The translations under genes and the position numbers were made by a program. This document shows positions 25,521 to 34,015 of a stretch of DNA of 35,458 nt, piece after piece. The stretch is from contig HF991313.1 of assembly GCA_000431515.1 (NCBI GenBank), positions 3,625 through 39,082 on the forward strand, in the 5' to 3' direction. Below the pieces are notes generated by a model, which worked only from the letters and a program-made list of their open reading frames with translations, made no database searches and was not told the DNA's origin. Each line of letters begins with the position of its first letter. The stretch's first letter is position 1. The stretch is from Clostridium sp. CAG:632 (GTDB lineage: Bacteria; Bacillota; Clostridia; Lachnospirales; Lachnospiraceae).

Positions 25521-26751
25521 AAAACTAGTGATATTCCTTCTTTTGATTATTGCCGGTTATGTGACATTTGGACTGTTTTCAATGGCAATCCGTGCGAAGG
25601 GATATGTATATCCGGATGGATCTTTCCTGTTCCTGCGAGAAGATCAGTTTATGGACTTCTTTAATGTGAATCAGATGGTGAGTGAACGTCTGCCTTATGT
25701 GAAATACTATTCAACCTACCCGCCATTGATACTTGCAGTTGCTTATGTGTTTTCGTTATTCGGAAATTATGCGGTTTATACGGTCAAGGAAATCGCGGCA
25801 ATGCCGATGGGAAAGCTGTCTTATATCGTGTGTTTCGGAATCGGAACGTTGGTATTGGTTGTTTGTCTTTATAAGATCATCCGAAAATATTCCAAGAATC
25901 GGTGCCCGGCATGGCTGGCGGGAATAGCGGCACTTCTGAGTACATTTACGGCACCATATATTTTCATGCTGGATCGTGGAAATTATTTGGTAGTGGCATT
26001 GATTTTTTATGCATTGTTCATATATTATTATGAAGATAACGAGAATTTATCTGCAGTATTTTTGGGATTATCTGCGGCAGTAAAGCTATATCCAATCTAC
26101 ATGATTGTGGTTTTTGTGGCAGAGAAGAAATGGAAAAAAGTATTTATTACACTTGCGACAGCTGCAGTGGCTTTCTTTGTTCCATTGCTGATATTCCGTG
26201 GAGGATATGTTCAGAATATTAAAGAAATTTTATATGCCTTGTTTGCGTTTGGAGAAGGATATAGCTCAGAAGTACCGAATGTATACTTCGGGGTAGGTTT
26301 AAGCTCCTTCCTGCGGTTCCCGTTTGTGGTATGGCATGATCTGACAGTACCGTCCTGGTTCCCGGTCATGAAGATTTATGTACTGATTGGGGCCGTTATG
26401 ACATTCTGGAGCTTGTTCCGGATATGGCGTGAGAAGTCTGTATGGAAACGCCTGATGGTTTTTACCACGTTAATGGTATTTCTGATACCGAATTCTTATA
26501 TGTATAACCTGACATTCCTGACACCGGTGATTCTGGTATTTCTGATGAAGAAAGAACCGAAACATACCTGGAAGGATTATATATATCTGCTGATGCTTGG
26601 AATGATTATGGCACCAAAAGCATATTATTATATGCTGCATGAGCATGCGGTTGGTATTCAGGTGGTTTTGGACGGACTGCTGCTGGCAGGGCTGGTTATC
26701 TTTTATAATCTGTTTGACTTTGACAGTCAAAGTAAGCGGGCAGGTAAATGA
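25507..26751 (+). CDS. GT87-like (DUF2029) GT-C membrane glycosyltransferase
   Basis: A 414-residue membrane protein with about ten helices. The first helix is at 8-28; the outer loop has REDQFMDFF with acidic residues, then YYSTYPPLILAVAYVF, a YxxxPP arrangement typical of GT87/DUF2029 mannosyltransferase-like proteins. LDRGNYLVVALIFYALF and LSAAVKLYPIYM are further family-like segments. Such enzymes use polyprenyl-phosphate sugars at the outer face. The ATG lies inside the end of the GT2 gene, 6 bases after AGGAG. It would be the transferase of a Gtr-like trio with the GtrA and GtrB-like genes. Exact linkage unknown. Confidence 0.75.
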   Translation: MKPNKKLVIFLLLIIAGYVTFGLFSMAIRAKGYVYPDGSFLFLREDQFMDFFNVNQMVSERLPYVKYYSTYPPLILAVAYVFSLFGNYAVYTVKEIAAMPMGKLSYIVCFGIGTLVLVVCLYKIIRKYSKNRCPAWLAGIAALLSTFTAPYIFMLDRGNYLVVALIFYALFIYYYEDNENLSAVFLGLSAAVKLYPIYMIVVFVAEKKWKKVFITLATAAVAFFVPLLIFRGGYVQNIKEILYALFAFGEGYSSEVPNVYFGVGLSSFLRFPFVVWHDLTVPSWFPVMKIYVLIGAVMTFWSLFRIWREKSVWKRLMVFTTLMVFLIPNSYMYNLTFLTPVILVFLMKKEPKHTWKDYIYLLMLGMIMAPKAYYYMLHEHAVGIQVVLDGLLLAGLVIFYNLFDFDSQSKRAGK

Positions 26752-26767
26752 AAGTGAGGATTGTACT

Positions 26768-27469
26768 ATGGGCATTAGTGTTATGCTATTGGCTTATAAA
26801 GAAGAAGAAAACTTACGCGTACTGTTTCCGAAGCTGAAGAAAGCAATGGAAGAGGTTGGCGAAGAATATGAATTGATCGTAATAGATACCAAAGAACCGA
26901 TGGATCACACGAAAGAGCTGTGTGAAGAAGTCGGAGCAAAGTATTATAATCAGGAAGAACCCGGATTCGGCGGAGCATACCGGAAAGGAATCCAGGTAGC
27001 AGCTATGGATAAAATGCTGGCACTGGATAGCGATGGTTCGCACAATCCGGAAGCAATACCGGCAATCTATAAAAAGTTTGTAGAAGGATATGACGTAGTT
27101 ATTGGCTCCCGATATGTCAAGGGCGGTCAGACCGCAGATGCAAAGAGTTCGCAGATCATGTCGTGGATGTTGAATACAGCTTATCGGGTATGCCTTGGAA
27201 TCTCGGCAAAGGACATATCCACAAATTTCAGAATGTATCATACAGATCAGTTGAAACAGATAAACCTGACCTGCGTAAATTATGATGTATTGGAAGAAAT
27301 TTTGTTAAAGATTAAGCTGCTGGTAGGAAAGAAAAACTTCCGGATAGGTGAGACTCCGATTTCTTTTAATAAACGGCTATACGGAGAATCCAAACGACAG
27401 TTAATACCATTTATAATCAGCTATATCAAGACATTATTCCGTCTGCTTGGAATGCGGATCCGAGGATGA
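26768..27469 (+). CDS. GT2 family (DPM1-like) glycosyltransferase
   Basis: A 233-residue GT2 domain without membrane helices. The start at 26768 is chosen because GAGGA lies 7 bases before it and the product begins at the family's first strand (MGISVMLLAYKEEENL); the longer open frame from 26639 overlaps the GT87 gene. Metal and donor motifs are ALDSDGSHNPE and GSRYVKGG, close to dolichol-phosphate mannosyltransferase-like enzymes. It is a second candidate for loading polyprenyl phosphate, or for adding a sugar to the repeat unit. The tail is basic and amphipathic (FRLLGMRIRG). Confidence 0.82.
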   Translation: MGISVMLLAYKEEENLRVLFPKLKKAMEEVGEEYELIVIDTKEPMDHTKELCEEVGAKYYNQEEPGFGGAYRKGIQVAAMDKMLALDSDGSHNPEAIPAIYKKFVEGYDVVIGSRYVKGGQTADAKSSQIMSWMLNTAYRVCLGISAKDISTNFRMYHTDQLKQINLTCVNYDVLEEILLKIKLLVGKKNFRIGETPISFNKRLYGESKRQLIPFIISYIKTLFRLLGMRIRG

Positions 27470-27510
27470 GATAGAATAAGGCGAGAATAAACAGAAGAGA
27501 GGTATGGAAT

Positions 27511-28815
27511 ATGAAAATAGCAGTAGCAGGTACAGGATATGTAGGGCTGGTAACCGGTGTTTGTCTGGCAAGTAAGGGTCATCAGGTGACCTGCGTGGAC
27601 GTAGATGAGGCGAAGATCCGGATGATGCAGAAGGGCATTTCTCCAATCTATGAGGAAGGTCTGGAAGAGCTGATGCATGAGAGCATGGATAATCTGACTT
27701 TTACCACCGATTATGCTTCCGCTTATAAGGATGCCAATGTCATCTTTATCGGAGTAGGTACTCCGGAGAAGAAGGATGGTTCGGCAAATTTAACATATGT
27801 ATATAAAGTAGCAAAGCAGATTGCGGAGACTGTAGAGCATGATTGTGTGGTAGTTGTGAAGTCAACCGTTCCGATCGGAACCAATGATAAGGTAGAGGCA
27901 TATCTGAATACCAATCTGGCACATGATGTTCGGATTTCTGTTGCCTCCAATCCGGAATTTCTCGCACAGGGAACAGCAGTCCGTGATACCCTTCATGCAG
28001 CAAGAATCGTTCTTGGTGTAGAGACAGAGCAGGCAGGGGTAGTATTAAAGGAAGTGTATGCAGATTTTGATGCGCCGATTCTGGTTACCAACCGTCGGAG
28101 TGCAGAGATGATCAAATATGCATCCAATGATTTCCTGGCATTAAAGATCTCTTATATCAATGAGATTGCAAACTTATGTGAGATCGTTGGAGCTAATGTG
28201 GAAGATGTAGCAAAGGGAATGGGGTATGATCCGAGAATCGGTAACCGGTTCTTGAATTCCGGAATCGGATATGGCGGTTCCTGTTTCCCAAAGGATACCA
28301 AGGCATTAAGCTGGTTGGCAAGCTTTAATGATAACGAAATGAAGACAATCAAGGCGGCCATAGAGGTAAATGAAGGTCAGAAATTAAAACTGATCAAGAA
28401 AGCAAGAAAGTATTATGATGAGTTTGAGGGTCTGACAGTCGCAGTTCTTGGACTGACATTTAAGCCGGGAACCGATGATCTGCGTGAAGCACCATCTCTG
28501 GTAAATATCCCATTACTGTTAGACGATGGAGCTAAGGTAAAAGCGTGGGATCCGGTAGGCATTAAGAACTTCAAGAAACATTATCCGGATGAGATCGAAT
28601 ATTGCGATACCATTGAGGAGACTATTACAGATGCAGACATTTGTTTCATCTTTACCGAGTGGGAGGATGTTACGCAGCTAGATGTGAACCTGTATAAGAA
28701 GCTGATGAAGAAACCGATCATTCTAGATGGCAGAAACTGCTATAGCATTGAGGATTTCCGGGGAACCGGTATGACCTATGATTCTATTGGACGTCAGTGT
28801 GTTCAGGAAGCATAA
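27511..28815 (+). CDS. ugd: UDP-glucose 6-dehydrogenase
   Basis: A 434-residue enzyme of the UDP-glucose/GDP-mannose dehydrogenase family. The NAD motif GTGYVG is at residues 7-12, and the catalytic Cys258 lies in YGGSCFPKDT. LTFKPGTDDLREAPS in the C-terminal domain is typical. It oxidises UDP-glucose to UDP-glucuronate with two NAD+. Placed last in the CDP-sugar operon, it implies a glucuronic-acid residue, hence negative charge, or a derived sugar in the polymer. GAGAGG lies before the ATG. GDP-mannose dehydrogenase is unlikely given the motif spacing and the absence of alginate-type genes. Confidence 0.9.
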   Translation: MKIAVAGTGYVGLVTGVCLASKGHQVTCVDVDEAKIRMMQKGISPIYEEGLEELMHESMDNLTFTTDYASAYKDANVIFIGVGTPEKKDGSANLTYVYKVAKQIAETVEHDCVVVVKSTVPIGTNDKVEAYLNTNLAHDVRISVASNPEFLAQGTAVRDTLHAARIVLGVETEQAGVVLKEVYADFDAPILVTNRRSAEMIKYASNDFLALKISYINEIANLCEIVGANVEDVAKGMGYDPRIGNRFLNSGIGYGGSCFPKDTKALSWLASFNDNEMKTIKAAIEVNEGQKLKLIKKARKYYDEFEGLTVAVLGLTFKPGTDDLREAPSLVNIPLLLDDGAKVKAWDPVGIKNFKKHYPDEIEYCDTIEETITDADICFIFTEWEDVTQLDVNLYKKLMKKPIILDGRNCYSIEDFRGTGMTYDSIGRQCVQEA

Positions 28816-28832
28816 ACTGAATCATGATAAAG

Positions 28833-28900
28833 AGAGCAAAAGATAAAAGGCAAAAGATAAAAGGCAAAAGATAACAGGCAAAAGATAACAGGTTAGAGAT
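28833..28900 (+). repeat. Tandem array of a 14-base unit
   Basis: Four consecutive 14-base units, each ending GCAAAAGATAA, cover 28833-28888, and a decayed fifth follows to 28900. Units differ only in the first one to three bases. It fills the gap between ugd and the shared terminator. The array is too short and lacks spacers for CRISPR. It probably arose by slippage; no protein is encoded. Confidence 0.9.
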
Positions 28901-28905
28901 CAACG

Positions 28906-28941
28906 AAAAAGTCATCTGTGAATAAAGACAGATGACTTTTT
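28906..28941. terminator. Bidirectional Rho-independent terminator between ugd and rmd
   Basis: A perfect 14-base-pair stem, AAAAAGTCATCTGT (28906-28919) and ACAGATGACTTTTT (28928-28941), with an 8-base loop. Its A and T ends supply a U tract in both directions. It stops the plus-strand CDP-sugar operon and the minus-strand GDP-rhamnose genes, whose last stop is at 28949. Confidence 0.9.
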
Positions 28942-28948
28942 ATGTTAA

Positions 28949-29890
28949 TTATTTAAGTTCTGCTCTCCAGTAATTTAATACTTCTTCAATCGTCCGGTCA
29001 ATGGAAATCTCTGGTTTCCAGCCGGTGCAACCGGATAATTTAGACGTGTCTGCCTCGATGATCGGAACGTCAACCGGACGTAATTTGGATGGCTCTACCT
29101 GAACCTGAATCGGTACTTTGGCATGCTCCAGAATCTTCTTCAGGATAGAATCGATTGTGATCGCATGACCGCTACCTACGTTATAAGTCTCGCCGGCGGT
29201 TCCTTTTTCAAGCAGAAGTGCATAAGCACGGACAACATCCCGGACGTCGGTGAAATCTCTGGCAGCGCTTAGGTTTCCGACATGGATAATGGACTCAGCC
29301 TGTCCGGATTCAATCATGGCCACCTGTTTACAGAAGTCGGCAACCACGAAAATAGGTGCCTGATTCGGACCGATATGATTAAATGCCCGAACAGACAGGA
29401 TGTCCATATGATAAGCATCGGAATAAATCTTTCCTATCATATTCTGGCATGCCTTGGTGGCTGCGTAGATATTGCCGGGACGGGTTGCATTTCCTTCCCG
29501 GATCGGTGTTTCCTCCGGAAGGATATGACCATACTCTTCGCCGGATCCGATCAGCAGAACGCGGGGAGAGTAGTCAAGTGCACGGACGGCTTCCAATACA
29601 TAAACGGTTCCCTTGATATTTACGTCAATAGTCAGGGCCGGATTCTTCCAGGATACGCTGACAGAACTCTGAGCTGCTAAGTGAATGATAGCATCCGGAT
29701 GAACCTGCTTCAGCAGTGGAAGAATCGTATCAGGCTCCAGAATATTCAGATCCAGTACCTGAATTCCCGGAATATTAATCTGTTCCTGCGGCATCTTTGT
29801 AGCGGCAACTGTCCAATGCAGGTCATCCTTTAAATGATTGATTAAATAGGTGCCTACAAAGCCTGCAGCACCGATAATTAATACCTTCAT
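28949..29890 (-). CDS. rmd: GDP-4-keto-6-deoxymannose reductase (Rmd-like)
   Basis: A 313-residue extended SDR with GAAGFVG at residues 7-13, IGSGEEYG in the active-site loop and IYAATK with catalytic Tyr and Lys. The late RPVDVPIIEADTSKL and GWKPEISIDRTIEE are typical of Rmd, which reduces the Gmd product to GDP-D-rhamnose. GDP-fucose synthase (Fcl/WcaG) carries a different active-site loop with Ser-Cys and is less likely. It is the last gene of manC-gmd-rmd. AAGGGG lies 8 bases before its ATG on the minus strand. A terminator-like hairpin separates it from gmd and may lower its expression. Confidence 0.85.
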   Translation of the reverse strand: MKVLIIGAAGFVGTYLINHLKDDLHWTVAATKMPQEQINIPGIQVLDLNILEPDTILPLLKQVHPDAIIHLAAQSSVSVSWKNPALTIDVNIKGTVYVLEAVRALDYSPRVLLIGSGEEYGHILPEETPIREGNATRPGNIYAATKACQNMIGKIYSDAYHMDILSVRAFNHIGPNQAPIFVVADFCKQVAMIESGQAESIIHVGNLSAARDFTDVRDVVRAYALLLEKGTAGETYNVGSGHAITIDSILKKILEHAKVPIQVQVEPSKLRPVDVPIIEADTSKLSGCTGWKPEISIDRTIEEVLNYWRAELK

Positions 29891-29905
29891 ATAATTTACC
29901 CCTTA

Positions 29906-29942
29906 TAAAAATAACAGGGACATGCATGGCAGCATGTCCCTG
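29906..29942 (-). terminator. Hairpin with U tract between gmd and rmd
   Basis: Read on the minus strand, an 11-base-pair perfect stem CAGGGACATGC/GCATGTCCCTG with a 6-base loop is followed by TTATTTTTA. It has all parts of an intrinsic terminator but lies between two genes of one pathway, 11 bases after the gmd stop. It may act as a partial terminator or as a 3' end protecting manC-gmd mRNA. No new promoter is evident for rmd. Confidence 0.75.
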
Positions 29943-29953
29943 AAAGATTCAGA

Positions 29954-30985
29954 TTATAAATTAGCAATCTTGATTTCTTTTGCTACAATTTCCATATCAT
30001 TCTTGATCATGCGTTCTACTAATTCGGAGAATGGAATCTCACGCTTCCAGCCAAGAACGGTTTCAGCCTTTGCAGGATTTCCTAACAGTACATCAACCTC
30101 TGCAGGACGGAAGAAGTCTTTATTTACCTTAACCAGAACCTTGCCGGTCTCGGCATCCTTACCAACCTCATCAATACCGGTGCCTTCCCAGTTTAATTTA
30201 ATCCCTACATGACCGAATGCAGTCTCAACGAACTCACGAACGGTTCTGGTCTCGTTGGTTGCGATTACATAATCATCCGGCTGATCCTGCTGTAACATTA
30301 ACCACATAGCGCGGACATAATCCTTGGAATGGCCCCAGTCACGCTTGGAATCCAGATTACCCAGCTCGATATGATCCTGTACACCCTGCTTGATGCGGGC
30401 AACAGAATAGGTGATCTTACGGGTAACGAACTCTTTACCGCGGCGCTCACTCTCATGGTTGAAGAGGATGCCGCTGCATGCGAATAAGTTGTAGCTTTCC
30501 CGATAGTTTTTGGTGATCCAGTGGCCGTAAAGCTTAGCAACACCGTATGGACTTCTTGGATAGAACGGTGTCTTCTCTGTCTGAGGCATCTCCTGAACCA
30601 GACCGAACATCTCGGAAGTAGAGGCCTGATAGAAATGTGCTTCCGGCTTTACATTGCGGATCGCTTCCAGCATATTTGTAACACCGATCGCATCGATATC
30701 GGCAGTAGCCAGAGGCTGCTCCCAGCTGGTTGCTACGAAAGACTGTGCAGCCAGGTTATATACCTCATCTGCATTGGAAATCTTCATGGCATTCATCAGA
30801 GAAACAACGTCTGTCATATCTGCATAGATGAAATGGATCTTATCCTTGATGTGATCAACGTTACCGTAGTCTACAACACTCTTACGACGCATAATACCAT
30901 ATACGTTATAACCCTTTTCTAATAATAACTCTGCCAGGTAAGAACCATCCTGTCCGGTAATACCGGTAATTAAAGCATTTTTCAT
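29954..30985 (-). CDS. gmd: GDP-mannose 4,6-dehydratase
   Basis: A 343-residue extended SDR opening with ALITGITGQDGSYLAELLL, the Gmd signature. YQASTSEMFGLVQE holds the active-site Thr, Ser and Glu, and PRSPYGVAK the catalytic Tyr and Lys. NHESERRGKEFVTRKI is also diagnostic. It converts GDP-mannose to GDP-4-keto-6-deoxymannose with bound NADP+. It starts 24 bases after manC on the minus strand behind AAAGGAG, and supplies the Rmd-like reductase downstream. Confidence 0.96.
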   Translation of the reverse strand: MKNALITGITGQDGSYLAELLLEKGYNVYGIMRRKSVVDYGNVDHIKDKIHFIYADMTDVVSLMNAMKISNADEVYNLAAQSFVATSWEQPLATADIDAIGVTNMLEAIRNVKPEAHFYQASTSEMFGLVQEMPQTEKTPFYPRSPYGVAKLYGHWITKNYRESYNLFACSGILFNHESERRGKEFVTRKITYSVARIKQGVQDHIELGNLDSKRDWGHSKDYVRAMWLMLQQDQPDDYVIATNETRTVREFVETAFGHVGIKLNWEGTGIDEVGKDAETGKVLVKVNKDFFRPAEVDVLLGNPAKAETVLGWKREIPFSELVERMIKNDMEIVAKEIKIANL

Positions 30986-31009
30986 GATTGATTTACTCCT
31001 TTAATATGA

Positions 31010-32080
31010 TTAAATATATTCATCACGGTTGCAGATCTTTAAGTTCTCCAGTACCTTCTTGATGTCACCGGCACTGTTCTTCTCGCAGATCAAAGTTGCA
31101 TCCGGGGTATCTACAATGATCAGGTCTTCCAGACCTACGGTAGCGATCAGTTTATCGCCGCCTTCAATAATACAGTTCTTGGTATTGACCGTAATGATAT
31201 TGCCTTTTACAACATTACCCTGTTCGTTGGACTTACGGATTCTTCCGACCGCCAGCCAGGATCCGACATCATCCCAGCCGAAAGCACCAGGAAGGATGTA
31301 GATGTTCTTTGCTTTTTCCATGATACCGTAGTCAATGGACTCGGATGGAAAAGCAGTAAAAGTGGATTCCAGAATCGATTCTGCATCATCGGTTCCGATA
31401 GAAGCCTTGATCGTCTCAAGCCCATGATAAATGGAAGGCATGAACTGACGCATGTTGTCCAGAATTGTGGAAATCTTCCACATGAACATACCGCTGTTCC
31501 ACAGATACTGCTCGGTAGCCAGATATTCCTTGGCAACCTCAAGACTAGGTTTCTCTACGAAACGGTCAACCGCATAGGCATGTCCGTCCATCTGATCCGG
31601 AATAAACTTGATATAACCGTATCCGGTTTCCGGATAATCCGGTGTAATACCGATGGTAACCAGATTCGGACCTTTTTCTGCCACTTCACAGGCATCTTTC
31701 AATGTGTTTACAAACATCTGGTTATATTTGATCAGATGATCGGATGGAAGTACCATCATAATGGCGTCTTCATATTTTCTGGAAATATGAATGGCACCCA
31801 GTCCGATACATGGTGCTGTATTTCTTCCGATCGGCTCACAAAGGATGTTTTCCTCCGGAAGCTCCGGAAGCTGTTCCAGAACCAGAGACTTATAGTCCCG
31901 GTTTGTGGCAATATAAATATCTTCCATGTCAACAAGCGGAAGAATACGTTCTACAGTTAACTGAATCATAGTCTTGCCGTCGCCAGTCAAAGATAAGAAC
32001 TGTTTTGGCAGATTCTTACGGCTTTTTGGCCAGAAACGTTCCCCCCGACCGCCTGCCATAATGAGAGCTGTTTTCTTCAT
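31010..32080 (-). CDS. manC: Mannose-1-phosphate guanylyltransferase
   Basis: A 356-residue single-domain guanylyltransferase. It opens LIMAGGRGERFWPKSRK with PKQF at residues 25-28, and has VLPSDHLI and FVEKPSLEVA, the usual GMP motifs. It has no C-terminal phosphomannose-isomerase domain, as expected for this length. It makes GDP-mannose from GTP and mannose-1-phosphate, the substrate of Gmd. AGGAGG lies 6 bases before the ATG. It is the first gene of the minus-strand set, transcribed away from the mutase gene at 32231 that may provide its mannose-1-phosphate. Confidence 0.93.
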   Translation of the reverse strand: MKKTALIMAGGRGERFWPKSRKNLPKQFLSLTGDGKTMIQLTVERILPLVDMEDIYIATNRDYKSLVLEQLPELPEENILCEPIGRNTAPCIGLGAIHISRKYEDAIMMVLPSDHLIKYNQMFVNTLKDACEVAEKGPNLVTIGITPDYPETGYGYIKFIPDQMDGHAYAVDRFVEKPSLEVAKEYLATEQYLWNSGMFMWKISTILDNMRQFMPSIYHGLETIKASIGTDDAESILESTFTAFPSESIDYGIMEKAKNIYILPGAFGWDDVGSWLAVGRIRKSNEQGNVVKGNIITVNTKNCIIEGGDKLIATVGLEDLIIVDTPDATLICEKNSAGDIKKVLENLKICNRDEYI

Positions 32081-32112
32081 CTCAAACCTCCTGTTAATAC
32101 ATAATTAAATAT

Positions 32113-32141
32113 ATCTTACAATACTTGGGATAGAAAAACAA
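32113..32141 (-). promoter_or_regulatory. Possible promoter of manC-gmd-rmd
   Basis: On the minus strand, a -35-like TTGTTT (32136-32141) and a -10-like TAAGAT (32113-32118) are separated by 17 bases. The start would be about 30 bases before the manC ATG. The -35 matches at only three positions. Confidence 0.4.
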
Positions 32142-32163
32142 GAATTTATCGAAAAAATAACTG

Positions 32164-32192
32164 TTTCCTTTTAAAGAAAAAAATGCTAAAAT
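32164..32192 (+). promoter_or_regulatory. Possible promoter of the phosphohexomutase gene
   Basis: An extended -10, TGCTAAAAT, ends at 32192; a weak TTTCCT sits at the -35 place (32164-32169). The start would be near 32199, about 32 bases before the ATG. It is divergent from, and does not overlap, the manC promoter candidate. Confidence 0.45.
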
Positions 32193-32230
32193 AGCGATGG
32201 AAAGTATAAGTGCCGAAAGGAGATTATGAC

Positions 32231-33958
32231 ATGAGTTATATGGAAAACTATAAGCTTTGGTGTGAGGATTCCTATTTTGATGAGGATACCAGAAAGGAAT
32301 TGCTAGCGATCAAGGATAATGATGATGAGATTAAAGAACGTTTTTATAAAGATCTGGAGTTTGGTACCGGTGGTTTAAGAGGTATTCTGGGTGCCGGAAC
32401 CAATCGTATGAATATTTATACTGTCAGGAAGGCCACACAAGGTCTGGCAAATTATATCAAGATCGCAAAAGGAGAAGAAAAGGGTGTTGCAATCGCATAT
32501 GATTCCCGCCGGATGTCAACAGAGTTCGCAGATGTAGCTGCGCTGTGTCTGAATGCAAACGGAATCAAGGCCTATGTATTTCCTTCTTTAAGACCGACGC
32601 CGGAGCTGTCATTTGCAGTACGTGAGCTCGGATGTATTGCAGGTATTGTGATCACAGCCAGCCACAATCCACCGGAGTATAACGGATACAAGGTATACTG
32701 GGAGGATGGTGCACAGATCACACCTCCGCATGATAAGAATATTCTTGCAGAAGTGGCGAAAATCATTGATTTCCATGACGCACTGACCATGGAGAAGATG
32801 GATGCCCAGGTAGCAGGCCTTTATAATGTGATCGGTTCCGATATGGATGATAAGTATATGGCAGCACTGAAGAAGCAGATCATCCATCCGGATATGATCA
32901 AGGAAGTCGCTAAGGATATTAAGATCGTATATACTCCGTTACATGGTACAGGAAGTATTCCGGTTCAGCGTGTATTAAAGGAGCTGGGCTTTGAACATGT
33001 TTATCCGGTACCGGAGCAGAAGCTGCCGGATGGTAACTTCCCAACCGTATCTTATCCGAATCCGGAGGATCCGAAGGCATTTGCACTGGCGCTTGATCTG
33101 GCAAAGAAGGTAGATGCGGATATCGTTCTGGCAACCGATCCGGATGCAGACCGTCTGGGTGTTTATGCAAAAGATACAAAGACCGGAGAGTATGTAAGCT
33201 TTACCGGAAATATGTCAGGTATGCTGATCTGTGAATATATTTTAAGAGAACGTAAGGCAACCGGTACCCTGCCGGAGAATGGTGCACTGGTTACCACAAT
33301 CGTAACCACCAACATGACGTTCCCGATCGCAGAAGATTATAAGATGAAGCTGATCGAGGTTCTGACCGGATTTAAGTATATCGGTGAGCAGATCAAGCTT
33401 TTTGAGCAGAATCATACATATGAGTATGTATTTGGTTTGGAAGAAAGCTACGGATGTCTGGCCGGTACACATTCCAGAGATAAGGATGCCTGCGTAGCGG
33501 TTATGATGCTTTGTGAGGTGGCAGCATGGTGCAAGAAGAACCATATGACCCTGTGGGATCAGATGATCAATATTTATGAGAAGTATGGTTATTATAAAGA
33601 AGGCTTACAGACAATTACCCTGAAGGGTATCGATGGTGCTGAGCAGATTCAGGCTATTATGAATGAATTACGGACCAATCCACCGAAGAGCTTTGGTGAC
33701 CTGAAGGTACTGGCTGTCAGAGATTATCAGACAGATGTCCGTACCGATTGTGAGACCGGTGCAACGTCATCTACCGGACTTCCGAAGTCCAATGTTCTTT
33801 ACTGGGAGCTGGATAACAACTCATGGTGCTGTGCAAGACCATCCGGAACAGAGCCTAAGATCAAGTTCTACATGGGTGTTAAGGGAAGCAGTATTGCAGA
33901 TTCGGAACAGAAGCTTAAGGATTTGACAGAAGCATTAATGTCTCATGTACAGGCATAG
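32231..33958 (+). CDS. Phosphoglucomutase/phosphomannomutase, PgcA-type
   Basis: A 575-residue alpha-D-phosphohexomutase, close in length to Bacillus PgcA. The phosphoserine loop ITASHNPP has Ser144; the metal loop DPDADRLG starts at Asp303; the sugar-binding EESYG and the phosphate-binding RPSGTEPK follow in order. It interconverts hexose-6- and hexose-1-phosphates. The start at 32231 is set by AAGGAG 8 bases before it; the in-frame GTG at 32210 lacks a site. It supplies glucose-1-phosphate for RfbF and UDP-glucose, and perhaps mannose-1-phosphate for ManC. It has its own promoter, so it is likely a housekeeping gene used by the locus. Confidence 0.92.
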   Translation: MSYMENYKLWCEDSYFDEDTRKELLAIKDNDDEIKERFYKDLEFGTGGLRGILGAGTNRMNIYTVRKATQGLANYIKIAKGEEKGVAIAYDSRRMSTEFADVAALCLNANGIKAYVFPSLRPTPELSFAVRELGCIAGIVITASHNPPEYNGYKVYWEDGAQITPPHDKNILAEVAKIIDFHDALTMEKMDAQVAGLYNVIGSDMDDKYMAALKKQIIHPDMIKEVAKDIKIVYTPLHGTGSIPVQRVLKELGFEHVYPVPEQKLPDGNFPTVSYPNPEDPKAFALALDLAKKVDADIVLATDPDADRLGVYAKDTKTGEYVSFTGNMSGMLICEYILRERKATGTLPENGALVTTIVTTNMTFPIAEDYKMKLIEVLTGFKYIGEQIKLFEQNHTYEYVFGLEESYGCLAGTHSRDKDACVAVMMLCEVAAWCKKNHMTLWDQMINIYEKYGYYKEGLQTITLKGIDGAEQIQAIMNELRTNPPKSFGDLKVLAVRDYQTDVRTDCETGATSSTGLPKSNVLYWELDNNSWCCARPSGTEPKIKFYMGVKGSSIADSEQKLKDLTEALMSHVQA

Positions 33959-33985
33959 TAGATAACGTTAGAATATAAAACAAAG

Positions 33986-34015
33986 GAAAGGGCTGTGCTT
34001 TTCAACAGCCCTTTC
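33986..34015 (+). terminator. Hairpin between the mutase gene and glmS
   Basis: An 11-base-pair perfect stem, GAAAGGGCTGT (33986-33996) and ACAGCCCTTTC (34005-34015), with an 8-base loop. The right arm includes CCCTTTC but no long U run follows, so termination may be weak. It could also be a 5' structure of the glmS leader. Confidence 0.5.

Noticed and set aside
26639..26767. Longer N-terminus for the GT2 gene starting at 26639
   Set aside because: It would overlap the GT87-like gene by more than 110 bases, has no ribosome binding site, and the family sequence starts at 26768.
28833..28900. CRISPR array
   Set aside because: Repeats are 14 bases long, directly adjacent without unique spacers, and no cas genes are seen.
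28949..29890. GDP-L-fucose synthase (fcl/wcaG)
   Set aside because: The active-site loop GSGEEYG and the RPVDVP segment match Rmd-type reductases, not the Ser-Cys loop of Fcl.
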